64,000 nt of DNA from Hysterangium stoloniferum (lineage: Eukaryota > Basidiomycota > Agaricomycetes > Hysterangiales > Hysterangiaceae), in the NCBI GenBank assembly GCA_015178975.1, contig WHVD01000048.1, positions 124,001 to 188,000 on the forward strand. The letters are read 5' to 3'. This document shows positions 33,070-44,676 of the stretch, one piece after another. The notes below the pieces were generated by a model. That model was not told the DNA's origin. It saw only the letters and a list, made by a program, of their open reading frames with translations, and did not search any database. Numbering within the stretch: the stretch's first letter is position 1; the number at the start of each line of letters is the position of its first letter. Position numbers and translations under genes: made by a program.

Positions 33070-35470
33070 AGACTCAACGTCCAGTCAAATGGCCACTCAC
33101 CGTACGCCGGCCACAGCCGTTAATGCTCCGGCAGTAGATAGAGGTGACGGCGGACGGTCGGTAACTGTCCTGATACTGCTCCAAGACTCGCGAGAACGGA
33201 CAAGTGTTCGTGATGCGGGAGGCGAACCTCCGCCCGACTCCGAGCCTGAGATCCAGAACCCGACTCTGAGTCAGAGCCCGAATGCGCAATACTATCTCCA
33301 TGTTCGTCGTCGTGTTCCCCATTGCTACGCTCGTCGCTCGCAAGATGGCTGTCGGGCGATCCTTCGCAAAGCTGCACGATGCTTTCGAGAGCGGACTGGG
33401 GCTTGGTTGGCCCTTGCGCATCGCCAGGCTGAAGTGCGAACGGGAGCGGCTGGTTGGGCTACGGATGCGCCGGGCGTAAAAGGTGGTGCGAGGCCAGGGT
33501 GAGAAACTAGATGATGGGGGCAGGTTTGTCAAGGATATTGCAGAGCGGGTATCGGTGGTGAAGGAGGATGTGTGGGATTTAGCGAATGAGGACTCCATGA
33601 ATGACGATGATATTCTAAGCATTTCTTCGAGTTTGATAAGTCCACGTGCGTCACCTACTGGGATGGCCTTTCCTACACTCTCACTACCATTGACGTCATC
33701 TTCGTCGGTGTTATCGCGTCCACTCTCGCTGTCCGAGTCGCCCAGCGCGCCGCCGCCAGTGTATGGCACAGAAACGGGCATACACCCGCGCTAGAGATAT
33801 GCGTCATACATGGACACTGGGGATGTTTTGTGGCTCTGATGGAAGAGCGATTGGGTCAGCCCGACGAGAGGGTGAGGGGCTCAGACGTAGCGATGAAGAG
33901 TCGGGATGGGTAGATAGTTGGATACGGGCAGAACGAGGGTTGGCATGGGTGCTCGAGTGGAGGCTAGATTACAGATGACAGTGCCTGGCGTCATTGTCTA
34001 GGAGTAAGAGGGTCCTCACAGCGGTAGTTTCATCTTTGGTCTGTGTTCGAGGTGTGTAAGCAGTGTCTTCGTCTTCTAGGATGACTGTCTTCGGTTTGAC
34101 ATATGAGTCCAGCCATAACTTCCCAGACTCTTGCTGCGCTACTTTGGCCTTCCTCAGCCGCTCTCTGGATGCATAATGGTTCATAATCAAGAGCGCAAAA
34201 ATGAGGAGAAAGCGACTTACCTTTGGGTTGATTTCGCAAACGTCTATCCCATGCATATTCAATTCAGTACCAAGCACGTACCCCCGTGCAAGTCTCTCCA
34301 TCGTCCCGGTATCAAAACCAAAATTTGACAAAGGCATCGTTCCACTAGTCTGTTCCTTAGGAATGTAAATAGGGCCCGAAGCCGCCCCCGCTAGAGCAAA
34401 GGGCTGGGGGCTAAGAATAGGATGTTTGTGACACGAAGGATAGCGATACATCATAAGAAACTCACAAGTCGTCAAAAGGCACTTCTTCCTCCTTCTGCTT
34501 GTCCGCCACAAACGCAATGTCATTCTTGGGCGTCCAAGTCATTGCGACACGAGGCTCAACATCAAGAGGTTTGTATAACAACGGGGATGAGGGCTTTGAA
34601 TCACTAGTCGCATTGACTGAGTCGCAGATCGTACTGTGTGAATGTTCCAGAATCCTGTGATGTGGTTAGGACTTGCATTTGAAAAAAGCGATAAAAGCCG
34701 AGAGACAACAACGCTTACCGGATGGTGTGCGCAGCGGACAATAAGCTAGTTTTTTTGAGTATGTAATACAGCTTATATAAGCGACCCAAGCTCAAGCCGT
34801 ACCACTCGAGCCGAGCCTAAGGAGAGTCTCACGCGGGTTTGTTTCTCTTATGAGGACTCTGTCGATTCGCAGTCTTTTGAAATTTTCGTTCACTGACGTC
34901 TTTGTATATTTATAAAGTTTATCTAATTAGTTTACCCACTCACCCTCGCCCTCAGATTGATGACAGTAGTAGTAAAGCAAGCATCATTCTTAGAATTAAT
35001 GGAAACGAGTAGTATATATAGCGAAATAGTAAAGCGAGAGTTGTAAATGCACAAGGAAACCCGCTGCCCCAAGCGGCGAGTCTTTCCAAGCATACCCGGA
35101 GAGTTAACTACCCAACCATACAGCTCCTCGCAGATATATTCCGAATCAGATGAAGTTGAATAACACTATTCGTATGTTCACATTGCTTCTCGGTGTTTCC
35201 TGGTAGGAAGATTTAAACTCGGTATCATAGAGGGTTGGTCGGTGGTAATGATGTCTTTCTTGTACATACGACCACAAGACTGTATAGAAAGCCCCGACCA
35301 GGTATAAAAGTGGGAATGAATCTGAATACTCCCTAGGATCTCATCTTGTACAGGCTGCACACATATGTGTGTGACCAGAAACTAGACAATTCCCTGGAAT
35401 CATGATCTTGTCCCACATTACATGAATTGTACTCATAGAGAAAAGTGTTTGTGGTCCTGTGGTGCTTTTG
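33070..35470 (-). pseudogene. WD40 Rtc1/WDR24-like pseudogene, inverted copy 2
   Basis: Reverse-complement copy of about 30200-32200, including the leader (35470-34800), MTWTPKNDIAFVADKQKEEEVPFDDL (about 34520), SGTMPLSNFGFDTGTMERLARGY (about 34340) and the Ser/Asp-rich region down to 33200. In the first exon after the leader this copy keeps a better frame than copy 1 (34523-33969 open). It stops being similar near 33070-33200, while copies 1 and 3 continue. Confidence 0.6.
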
Positions 35471-35504
35471 CTCTGGTGGTTGGTATCAAGCTCTAGGCTG
35501 TGCA

Positions 35505-36750
35505 CACCTCTAACTGAGCCCCATTCCCATTATAGTCAAATGACCTGTCACAATTCAGATTCCGCTCCCGCCCCATTCCCATTGTGGTTTTATGACCTGT
35601 CACGATTCAGACTCCACTCCGTTCCGTCCCATTCCTAACACCAAGTTTGGTGTTTTAGTTTAGTTTTTCATTATTACTGGATTTGGTATGTTATTCATTC
35701 CATAGTCTATATAGTCTGGCAGATGTTGTACATACAATCCAGTCAGAAAATCAGCTTAGATTTCCCCAGTAATCTCAAGTACATTTTCCACCCCAATTGT
35801 TAAGAACTGAAAACTAACTAATGTCAGTGGCCGACAGGGACCGATCGGAAGGACTTGGCTTCAGCTTATGTGCTGCGCCCTCGCAAATATCCGTAGGGTG
35901 TCCTTAGATTTCAGGCGGGCGAAGACTGATCCTAAAGAGCTCCTTTCAGCAAGATACCGATCGGAACCGAAGGACAAGTCGAGCGTCGGGCCAAGGGGTT
36001 GGGGCCGGGAGTGGGCGAGCGCACGTGGAGGCGGATGGGGGGATTCTTAGTATGAGACTATTACAGATGTATGAGGGTATTCTGAGTCGATATTCTGATT
36101 GCCTAGTAACTACAACTACAGCGGGTTCATATACAAGTAACAGGCGTCTAGAAAATACTAATGGGGAGAAGGGCGGAAAACGGCATTAACAATAAGCTTG
36201 ACTAGGAATGGGAAGTTTATGATTAGTTTGGAGGCCGATGATAACCGAGAGCGGGATTATGATAAAAGGAAATAGTTCAAGGACTACAAATATAGATAGA
36301 CATATGTGAAACATAAGATTGAACGGATCAACATAATGAAAGGGACGTATCAAAAGTTTGGCCAGACAATACGAGTTATTTTGACATGGGCATAAATGGA
36401 GTTTGATCTTCGCGAAAACATATGTCAGCTTCGGGGCCGATGGTTTCCGAGATGGTGACTTGAAACATTGATAAGTGGCGATAACCTCGGGACCGATAGG
36501 GTTGTGACACACTTTACCTCATTGGAGCCCACGGGCTCTGACCCATCTATGTATCACTCAACCTCCAACTTAGCTATCTCGACTTTCCGACCTCTCGACA
36601 CACAAATCCTGCCCAGACTCCCTAGGATTCCCGTCTGCCCATTTGAAATTGGACAAGATGATTTCACGAGGGTGCAGCCTATAAGCTGAAGCCAAGTCCT
36701 ACCAGCTTTCCTGCAGGTTTCTCCAGGAACCCTCCATGTACGCACTCTTA
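35505..36750 (+). mobile_element. 5'-truncated LTR, family A, interrupted by a family B LTR
   Basis: It starts mid-LTR at CTCTAACTGAGCCCC and runs to 35797. It is cut by the family B insertion, resumes at CACTTTACCTCATTGGAGC (36510) and ends near CGCACTCTTAA at 36750. Compared with 19542-20337 about 15 bp are missing at the insertion junction. It is joined directly to integrase sequence of an element I copy. Confidence 0.8.
35798..36509 (-). mobile_element. solo LTR, family B, 3'-side truncated
   Basis: 712 bp, TGTTAAGAACTG...GGGTTGTGACA on the plus strand. The CGGTCGTAACA end seen in the copy at 17278 is missing, and so is a clear target duplication, consistent with a small deletion at that junction. 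Confidence 0.85.
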
Positions 36751-36751
36751 A

Positions 36752-37603
36752 AAAAAGCCCTCAATATGAAATTACACTTCACCCTGAGATATCATCCAGA
36801 AGGTGACAGACAAAGGGAACATGTCAACCAAACCCTGGAACAATACCTCCACATTTATTGCAACTATCAATAGGACAATTGGACATCCCTTCTCCTGCTT
36901 GCAGAATTTGCTTACAATAACTCTCTGAATGCCACTACTGGCATCTCACCCTTCTTTGCCAATAAAGGATCCAATCCTAATCTCACAGTTCATCCTGAAC
37001 AAGATATGGCATCCACTCATGCTCAAGAATTTATTACTGATCTCGATGACATCAGGAACTTCAGCAAGCTATTTCTTCTGCTCAGGAACATTATCAATGT
37101 TCTGCAGATAAAAACAGAATCCTACCTCCTAACTTCAAAATTGGAGATCAGGTTTTTGTAAAAGGTCAATTCTTCTGAACTACCCAACCTTCCAAAAAAC
37201 TTGTCAAGAAATTCTTAGGTCCTTTTGAGATTATAGCACAAGCCAGCTCACTTTCCTGGACTCTCTGACTTCCCAATATTATGCAAGCAGTTCACTCCAT
37301 TTTCCACATTTCCATGTTAGAGCCTTGTGTTCCTAACAATATTCCAGAATGTAACCAACCTCCACCTCCTCCAGTCATCATTGATGGAGAACCTGAATTT
37401 GAAGTTTCAGAGATTTGGATTCTAAAATCGACAATTGCCAATGTACATGTAAATTGCTTTATTTAGTCAAGTGGGCAGGCTATGAAGGTACTGACAAAGA
37501 AACTTCATGGATATTGGCCACGGAACTTGGACATGGTATGGAAATTGTAACTAACTTCCACACTGCTTATCCTAGTAAACCTGGACCTTTATTGACACTC
37601 TGA
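36752..37603 (+). pseudogene. Ty3 integrase C-terminus and chromodomain
   Basis: Reads YHPEGDRQREHVNQTLEQY, FAYNNSLNATTGISPFFANKG and FKIGDQVFVK in shifting frames, an FHISMLEPC linker and a chromodomain KLLYLVKWAGYEGTDKETSW, ending at TGA near 37603. It is closely similar to the pol of element I. Stops at 36872 and 37178 and two frameshifts make it inactive. Confidence 0.88.
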
Positions 37604-37754
37604 TTTCCTCTGTTTTCCCTGTCTCTTTTCTGACAGTTCTAATACTACACTCTTTCACACAAGATTTCAAGTCACACCAAAACACTTTTGTGCAAGTTAA
37701 AAATAAAGATACAATTAATGTAGCATTTCCAGTACTCCAAATCCCTCCTCCACT

Positions 37755-38532
37755 TCAACTCCCATCCCATTTCAACTTCCACACTCTCCACAATTTCCTG
37801 CACCTCCCCATCTTCACTTTCCAGTTTTTCCCCAGACACCCACCTTTTTTCAACCATATCTGCCGATGAATAAAGCTCATCCTTTTCTTTATCAGTATAC
37901 CTTTGGAAACTGCAATAATACCAATGCTGACCATTATCTTTTCCAAGAACTCATTGTGTTTCTGGAAGTTTTGATTCAACACCTGGAATCCCTTTTCTTG
38001 GATGTCATTATGGCACTCTAATGTTTCCCAAACCATCATCAACTCCATCCCAATGAATACCATTGTATTGACAGTATCCCTGAGGAGTCCAACACTGGTA
38101 TCATCATCCATGCTCAGCACTGCAGTTTCCATAGGCTTGGTCATTTCTGATGTTTCTGCGATTGTTGTTTTTTCCACCTTCTCAGGTTTTTCCACCTTCT
38201 CAGGTTTTTCCACCTTCTCAGGTTTTTCCACCTTTCTGACCTTTTGAGCCTTTTTGCCTTTTGGAGTGTTTGATGGCAAGAGTGCATGGAATTTTGTTCA
38301 CTGCACAAGGAAAACAAGTTCCACTCCATTTTACCTTCTGCCTCCAACAAGTAATGCCCTGGCTCACACATTGCTGACACAGAATTTCATGGGTAGTCTC
38401 CATTCATTCCAGAACCCTGGTCTTTGTTTCTGTTTTGAATATTAGCCATATTCCAGAACTTTTACAAAACTATTTACCTTTGGACTCGAAGGCCCAGCCT
38501 CTTCCTCCTCATCCACCTCATTGGCTTTCCAC
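37755..38532 (-). pseudogene. antisense six-cysteine gene of the element I copy
   Basis: Lies opposite to pol, 150 bp after the integrase stop. An upstream exon-like piece rich in Glu (NEVDEEEEAGPSSPK, about 38465-38530) is followed by a GTAAAT...AACAG intron-like stretch. Next comes a segment with C-x2-C-x6-C-x10-C-x2-C-x6-C (38284-38379), the Gal4-type spacing. A frameshift leads into a 174-residue frame with four KVEKPE repeats and a hydrophobic helical region (VNTMVFIGMELMMVWETLE). Position, orientation, motif and domain order match 16506-18242, though the sequences are far apart. Confidence 0.6.
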
Positions 38533-38723
38533 TGTTGTTTACCATTATCAGAGACACACCACCTCAAAACCAAACTTATGTAAGGTGCGGTCCCACGCTC
38601 TCAAACATGACTGAACTAGTCATCTTGGGTGTTCCCGTCGATTCTTTATCTCACTCCGGTCTGGTGAACAATATCATGTTGCGGTCTAAAGTGGGAGCTG
38701 GCTGCAACCACAGATGACAGAGA

Positions 38724-38841
38724 TGTTAGATTGTGTAATGCTAGCAGTGTTTCCCAGGGTCAGGTGGTGTAATCCTGCTATATATGCAGAAGCCTGGGGT
38801 TCAATCCCCAGTCTGGCCATTCATTTTCTACATTTTTAACA
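38724..38841 (+). mobile_element. miniature LTR-like element with tRNA-like module (beta)
   Basis: A 118-bp insertion, TGTTAGATTGTG...CATTTTTAACA, flanked by AGAGA at 38719-38723 and 38842-38846, exact. The 62-nt tRNA-like part is at 38758-38819: acceptor GGTCAGG pairs with TCTGGCC allowing G-U, anticodon-like arm CTGC/GCAG with loop TATATAT, and T arm CTGGG/CCCAG around GTTCAATC. The D arm is shortened. It shares the 3' tail TTCATTTTCTAC...TTTAACA with the element at 13774. Confidence 0.75.
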
Positions 38842-38849
38842 AGAGATTA

Positions 38850-39173
38850 TAGTCCCCATACCTCTGGATCTTATCCTTGTTTCACAATTGGTAACTTGTC
38901 AGTTGACAAGTATTCACTCATTTGCTTGTTGTATTCCTGTCCTATTCCTTCTTTCTTTCTACACACTGGATATTCAGAACTCTTTGGAACTCTGAATATC
39001 TGTAATCTTCCAGCATAAACCCCATCTTTGAAATTAAGGACATTCCAAGCATTTGCATAGAGGTGCAGCACATATATAAGCTGAAGCCAATGTCCTGAAC
39101 CTATCCTGAGGTTTCTGAGTTCCCAGACATTTCCCAATAATCCCAGAATAAGTTCCTGATATGGCACTTAACA
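38850..39173 (+). mobile_element. truncated 3' LTR, family E
   Basis: Matches the last 320 bp of the LTR at 63162-63686 and ends ATATGGCACTTAACA. The first third of the LTR is missing. Confidence 0.8.
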
Positions 39174-40049
39174 GATCATTACAAGGTTTCAGACCTATTA
39201 GTTGTTGTCAGGGGACTTAGCTATGATTGCTAGCATAAATAGGTGAACTCTCCACTAGTTATGGTAGTCTTTTCAAATTGGAGCCTATTCCTACTCTTTG
39301 TGTTCCTCTTCATAAGAGCTCACCTGAATAGGTAATGGAAACTCATTGGGGACAGTGACACCGTTGAGCTTTTGGTAATCCAGATCCCACAGAGGAGTGT
39401 GGCAATTTAAGAGAATCCCATTTGGATTAAGGAATGGACCTTCAATTTTTCAGATAGTTATGCAAGCTGTACTTGCACCCTATATTTGGATTGTCTGCCT
39501 GGTTTACATAGATGACATTGTGATCTTTTCTAAGACATGGGATGATAATCTGGAACATTTGGATCTAGTCTTACAAGCCATCATTGCAGCAGGCATAACA
39601 CTTTCCCCCCCAAACAATGTTATGTCAGGTACAACTCTATCCTGCTTGGGCCTAAAGTATCATGACTCAGTTTCTCAACCCACCAGGAAAAGGTCACCAC
39701 TGTATTAGAACTAGCCCAGCCCACTAAGATAGGAGAGCTACAGTGCTTCCTCAGAATGGTCTTATATCTTTCAGCTTATATACTGTTCTACTCTTGGGCA
39801 GTCTCCCCAATATTTCATCTCTTAAAAAAGGGGACTCACTGGACTTGGGATTCTGAACACATCAGAGCTTTTGAAGATATTAAGGTTGCATTGAGTTCCA
39901 CCTGGTTTTAGGACACCCTATTAGTGGCATCCCCTATCATTTGTACACAGACACTTCCAATTTCACCCTAGGATGTTGCCTCCAGCAGGTCCAGAGAATG
40001 GCACTACAGGATCTAAAGGACACCACAATGTATGCTCAAGCAAGATCTG

Positions 40050-40609
40050 TGTTACGACCCATTCCTGGATGTTTCAATATCTGACTCCTGACTTCCAACT
40101 TCTGATCTCCAACTATGGAACATCATAGTTACTGTATCTTCTGCATTCTTCCCTTGTCCCGCATTTGGTAATTTGTCCATTGACAACAAGTATTCACTCG
40201 TTTGTTTATTATATTCCCATTTCGGAATATTGTCTCCCCAATTCATCTTATTGTATTCCATTTCAGAATACTTCCATTTCCATCTTATTGTGGTCTTAGT
40301 TTGTAGTACAATAATGAGAAGACTTATATTAGTTTCTGTGAATTTGTACTTTACTTTAGATCTGATATCGACTTAGTTTCTTATTCCCTCTTCCGTCTTT
40401 CTGTATGCTCAATATTCAGAACTCTTTGGAACTCTGAATATCCGTATCTTTCATCATAAGTCTCACCTTTGAAATTAAGGACTCTTGAGCATTTGCGTAG
40501 AGGTGCAGCAGATAAGCTGAAGCCAACATCCTAACCCTATCCGATAGTTTCTGACTTCCCAGTGACTTTCCGATAGTTCCAGAATAAGTTCCCGACACGG
40601 CACTTAACA
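40050..40609 (+). mobile_element. solo LTR, family E
   Basis: A 560-bp LTR, TGTTACGACCC...GGCACTTAACA, with ATCTG at 40045-40049 and 40610-40614. Inserted in the RNase H part of element D. Confidence 0.93.
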
Positions 40610-40818
40610 ATCTGCCTTCAAACAATTACAAGAAATACCTGTCTTTGTTACTTGCTACAAAACCAAAGAACTGGAAGTCACTTGGACTGACTCTTGGGCC
40701 CCAGACTTTGATGACACTAATGTTACCATTGAACATGTCATCACATACTGGAGTCACACACTCAAGAAAGCTGAATGTAATTACTCAGCCATGGAACACG
40801 AAGTGTTAGCAGCCAAGG

Positions 40819-42493
40819 TGTTACAACTGGAATTCCCGCCAGACTCCGGGCACTAACCTATATGCACCCACACCCTATATGCACCAATTGTCAGTTTACC
40901 GGAAAACCCGCCAGACTCTGTACATCAGACTTGTCCACGTTCAACTTTGTTACTTCATGTATCAGTCACCAGAATACCTGCCAGACTCTGTCCCTGTCTA
41001 TCTCTGTCCCTGTCTGTTAGGATACACACACAGGCCGGGTTTCCGGAGAAACCCGCGGGATATCCGGTAGGACTTGGCTTCAGCTTATAGGCTGCGCCCT
41101 CGCTAGATCGTGTTGTCCAATTTCAAACGGATGGATGGGGATCCCGGGGAATCCGGGCGGGGTTCGTGGGTCGTAAGTCGTAAGTCGGGGGTCGTGGGTT
41201 GTGAGTCGAGTTGGTTGAGAGAGATAGATGCGCCGGAGCCCGTGGGCTCCGACTAGTGCGAGCGATGTGAATCGAGTAAGGTTTTAGAGCGGAAAATATT
41301 ATTAGATTACTGGGGGGAATCTAAGCTAATTTTCTGACTGGATTGTATGTACAACATCTGCCAGTTTATATAGACCGTGGAATGATGACATACCAAATCC
41401 AGTAATAACGAAACGAGAACTAACAAAACATGAAACGGGAATAGTAAACACCAAATTGGTGTTAGGAACGGAACGGAACGGAGCGGAGTCCGAATCGTGA
41501 CAAAGCATAACCCATAACGGGAAACGGAGCGGGAGCGGAGTCCTAAATCGTGACAGGTCATTTGACTAAAATGGGAACGGGGCTCGATTAGAGCAGTGAC
41601 GGGATTCTAAGCGGGGACCAGTGACTGATGCATGGGACGAAGACGGACATAGACAGAGACGGAGTCCGGGGGAAGTCCGGTGACTGATATGTGTCATAAT
41701 GAGGTCGAACGTAACGAGTCTTGACATAACGGAGTCCGGGTGGGAAATCCTATAAACAGATGATTGGTGCTTGTAGTGCGTGGGGGCGTACGGGTTAGTG
41801 AGTCTGGCGGGATTGTCCGGTCGTAACACTGTCCCACACATCAGTCACCAGACCCCACTTGGAAAACCCGTCAGCCCTCTAACTGAGCCCCATTCCTGTT
41901 ATAGTCAAATGAACCTGTCACAATTCAGACTCCGCTCCCGCTCCATTCCCAATATGGTTTTATGACCTGTCACAATTCAGACTCCGCTCCCGCTCCATTC
42001 CCATTATGGTTTTATGACCTGTCACGATTTGGACTCTGCTCCGTTCCGTCCTGTTCCTAACACCAAGTTTGGTGTTTATTTATCTCGTTTTATGTTTGCT
42101 AGTTTAGTTTTCATTATTACTGGATTTGGTATGACATTCATTCCACAGTCTATATAGTCTGGCAGATGTTGTACATACAATCCAGTCAGAAAATCAGCTT
42201 AGATTCTCCCCAGTAATCTTAATATATTTTCCGCTCTAAATTCCTCTTTGAAACACACCACTTTTACTAGTTGGAGCCCACGGGCTCCGACACATCTATC
42301 ACTTGACCTCTGACTTATCTATCTCGACTTCCCGACCTCTTGGCCCACGACCCCTGGACTCCCCGGGATTCCTGTCTGCCCATTTGAAATTGGACAAGAT
42401 GATCTTGTGAGGGCACAGCCTATAAGCTGAAGCCAAGTCCTACCGGCTTTCCCATAGGTTTCTCCGGAAACCCTCTGTGTACGCACCTTAACA
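40819..42493 (+). mobile_element. solo LTR, family A, split by another family A LTR
   Basis: TGTTACAACTGG...GCACCTTAACA with CAAGG at 40814-40818 and 42494-42498. About 856 bp remain after removing the inner insertion 41015-41828 and one CTGTC. A 60-bp segment around TTATGACCTGTCACAATTCAG is duplicated in it (41890-42020). Confidence 0.93.
41015..41828 (-). mobile_element. solo LTR, family A, nested inside a family A LTR
   Basis: 814 bp in reverse orientation, TGTTAGGATACAC...GGTCGTAACA on the plus strand, with CTGTC at 41010-41014 and 41829-41833. It is CpG-rich and closest to the 3' LTR of element II, so it is among the youngest insertions here. Confidence 0.93.
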
Positions 42494-43093
42494 CAAGGAA
42501 GGATTAGTTCACTTCCAACCATTTATAGAAGGTGAACATATACTCCTCATTATGGATCATGCAGCCTTGCAATGGGCCAGGTCATATGAGAATAACAATT
42601 GTAGACTAGCCACATGGGGGGCGGTATATGCTGCATACCCTGGATTAAAAATCTTACATCATGCAGGATGAGTTCACAGTAATGTAGATCCTCTATCCAG
42701 GCTCCCCCAAATACCTGACTTTGTGAGCCCTATCAGGGACAATTTACCTCCAAAAGCATGGAGCTCTCTTGACAAGAATACTAATGAGAAACCTTGGGAT
42801 AACAAACCAGCCAAAAGAGCAATCTTTGTCACCCAACATGAGTTAGTGGAACCTCTTAGAACAAGAAAGGATGTTCACCAAACTGAGTGGGATGCCTATA
42901 ATCTTCTCCCAGATGATAAAATGGAAGAACAGGACTTTGTGACTTTGAATTCCCAGTTACTCTTAGAAATTAACGAGGACTATGGGAAAGGATTTCATGA
43001 GGGATACCTGAAGGACCCTTCATTTAGAGTTCGCTACACTGTGGAATCTACCTCTCCAAATCTAGTCACCACCCCATCCCATTATTTCATGGG

Positions 43094-44136
43094 TGTTAAG
43101 AGCAGAAACTGACAGATGTCGGCTGGCCGACAGGGACTGAACGGAAGGACTTGGCTTCAGCTTATGTGCTGCACCCTCACAAGTTACCGTCAGGTGTCCT
43201 TAAATTTCGGGCGGGTGAAAACTAGTCCTGTCAAGTAAACCTCTCGGTAAACTACCGATCGGAAACCGAAGGATAAGTTGAGGGTTGGGTTGAGGGGGTC
43301 GGAGACCAAGAGTCGGAGGCTGAGAGAGTCAGAGACTGAGAGAGTCAGAGACTGAGAGAGTCGGAGACTGAGACAGTCAGAGACTGAGAGAGTCGGAGAC
43401 TGAGAGAGTCGGAGACTGAGAGAGTCGGAGACTGAGAGTTGGAGACTGAGAGTGTCGGGGACTGAGAGTTGGAGACTGAGAGTTGGAGACTGAGAGTCGG
43501 AGACTGAGAGTCGGAGACTGAGAGTCGGAGACTGAGAGTCGGAGACTGAGAGTCGGAGATTAGAGGTTGAAGTCGTAAATGTAGGTTGAATCGTAAATCG
43601 GATGGAGTTGGAATGTGGTGGTCGTGAATAGATAATGGAGTCAGAAATTAGAGGGTATCTAAGTCGATCTAAGTCGATATTCTGATTGTTTTATAACTAC
43701 ATTTACAGTGGGTTTATATATGAGTTATCGGCATCTAGAAACTAGTAACTAAGGGAAGAGCGGAAACACTATTTGACGAATAGACTTGACTAGAAACCGG
43801 AAAGTTACGATAAGATCGGAAGCCGAGATTTAGGCGAGAGCTGAATTACGAGAAAAGGGAATAGTCCATGGGCTACAGGTATATATGGGCATATGTGAAA
43901 CATAAAGTAAAATGGATCATCATAATGAAAGGGGATGTATCAAAGCATAACCAGATGGTACGAGTATATTTTGACAGGGGCGTAAATGAGGTTTGATCGC
44001 CGTGAAGGTATACGTCAGTGTCGGTATTCCGAAGGTTGCCAAAATGATGACTTGATCAATACCTTGGAATATCGATAGACTGTAGTATTCTCGGAGACCA
44101 TCGGGTTGCGACATGGGTTACGACACGGTCGTAACA
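43094..44136 (-). mobile_element. solo LTR, family B variant, with minisatellite
   Basis: 1043 bp, TGTTAAGAGCAG...CGGTCGTAACA on the plus strand, with ATGGG at 43089-43093 and 44137-44141. It shares both ends and the core with family B. At 43300-43560 it carries an array of AGAGTCGGAGACTG-like units, which explains its extra length. Confidence 0.92.
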
Positions 44137-44676
44137 ATGGGCAGAAGTAAACTACTGTATTTCAGAGATTCAGACTGGCAAAGTCGAATCTGCATACCCA
44201 ACAATATGAGTACTACCATCCTAAGGTTAATACACAATAACACTTTTGAAGGAGCTCATGTGGGAGGAAAGCAATTCTTCAGATTGATGAAAGATCATCT
44301 CTTTTGGCCTAGGATGCTACAGGATTGTATAGTGTACACTCACAGTTGTGACATATGCCAGAAAACTAAAGTTGATCACATGGCATGACAAAGAGCACTT
44401 TGACCTGCAGATATGCCTCTCAGACCCTTTGAAGTTGTCTCAATGGATCTAATAACTGGGCTGCCCCCCTCAGGGGAAGAATCTCATTCTGCAATTTTCA
44501 TCACAGTTGATAAACTAATGTGCTTCATTATTTGTGAATCCACTTCCTTGAGTTTATCAGTGGAAGGATCTGTACAAATATTTGTCAACAAGATAGCCAC
44601 TCCTTTTGAACTACCTTTGAGAATAATCTGTGATTGAGACAAAAGGTGGATCTGCAAATTTTGGAAAGAAGTCTGT

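Larger units (their letters stand above)
36752..39173 (+). mobile_element. element I-type Ty3 copy, 3' end only
   Basis: Contains the integrase end and chromodomain, an antisense six-cysteine gene, a miniature tRNA-bearing insertion and a truncated 3' LTR of family E. This shows what lies downstream of pol in element I, which is cut off by the window edge in the copy at 1-6152. Confidence 0.82.

Noticed and set aside
36752-37603. A host chromodomain gene
   Set aside because: Upstream integrase residues and downstream element-specific antisense gene place it in a Ty3 element.
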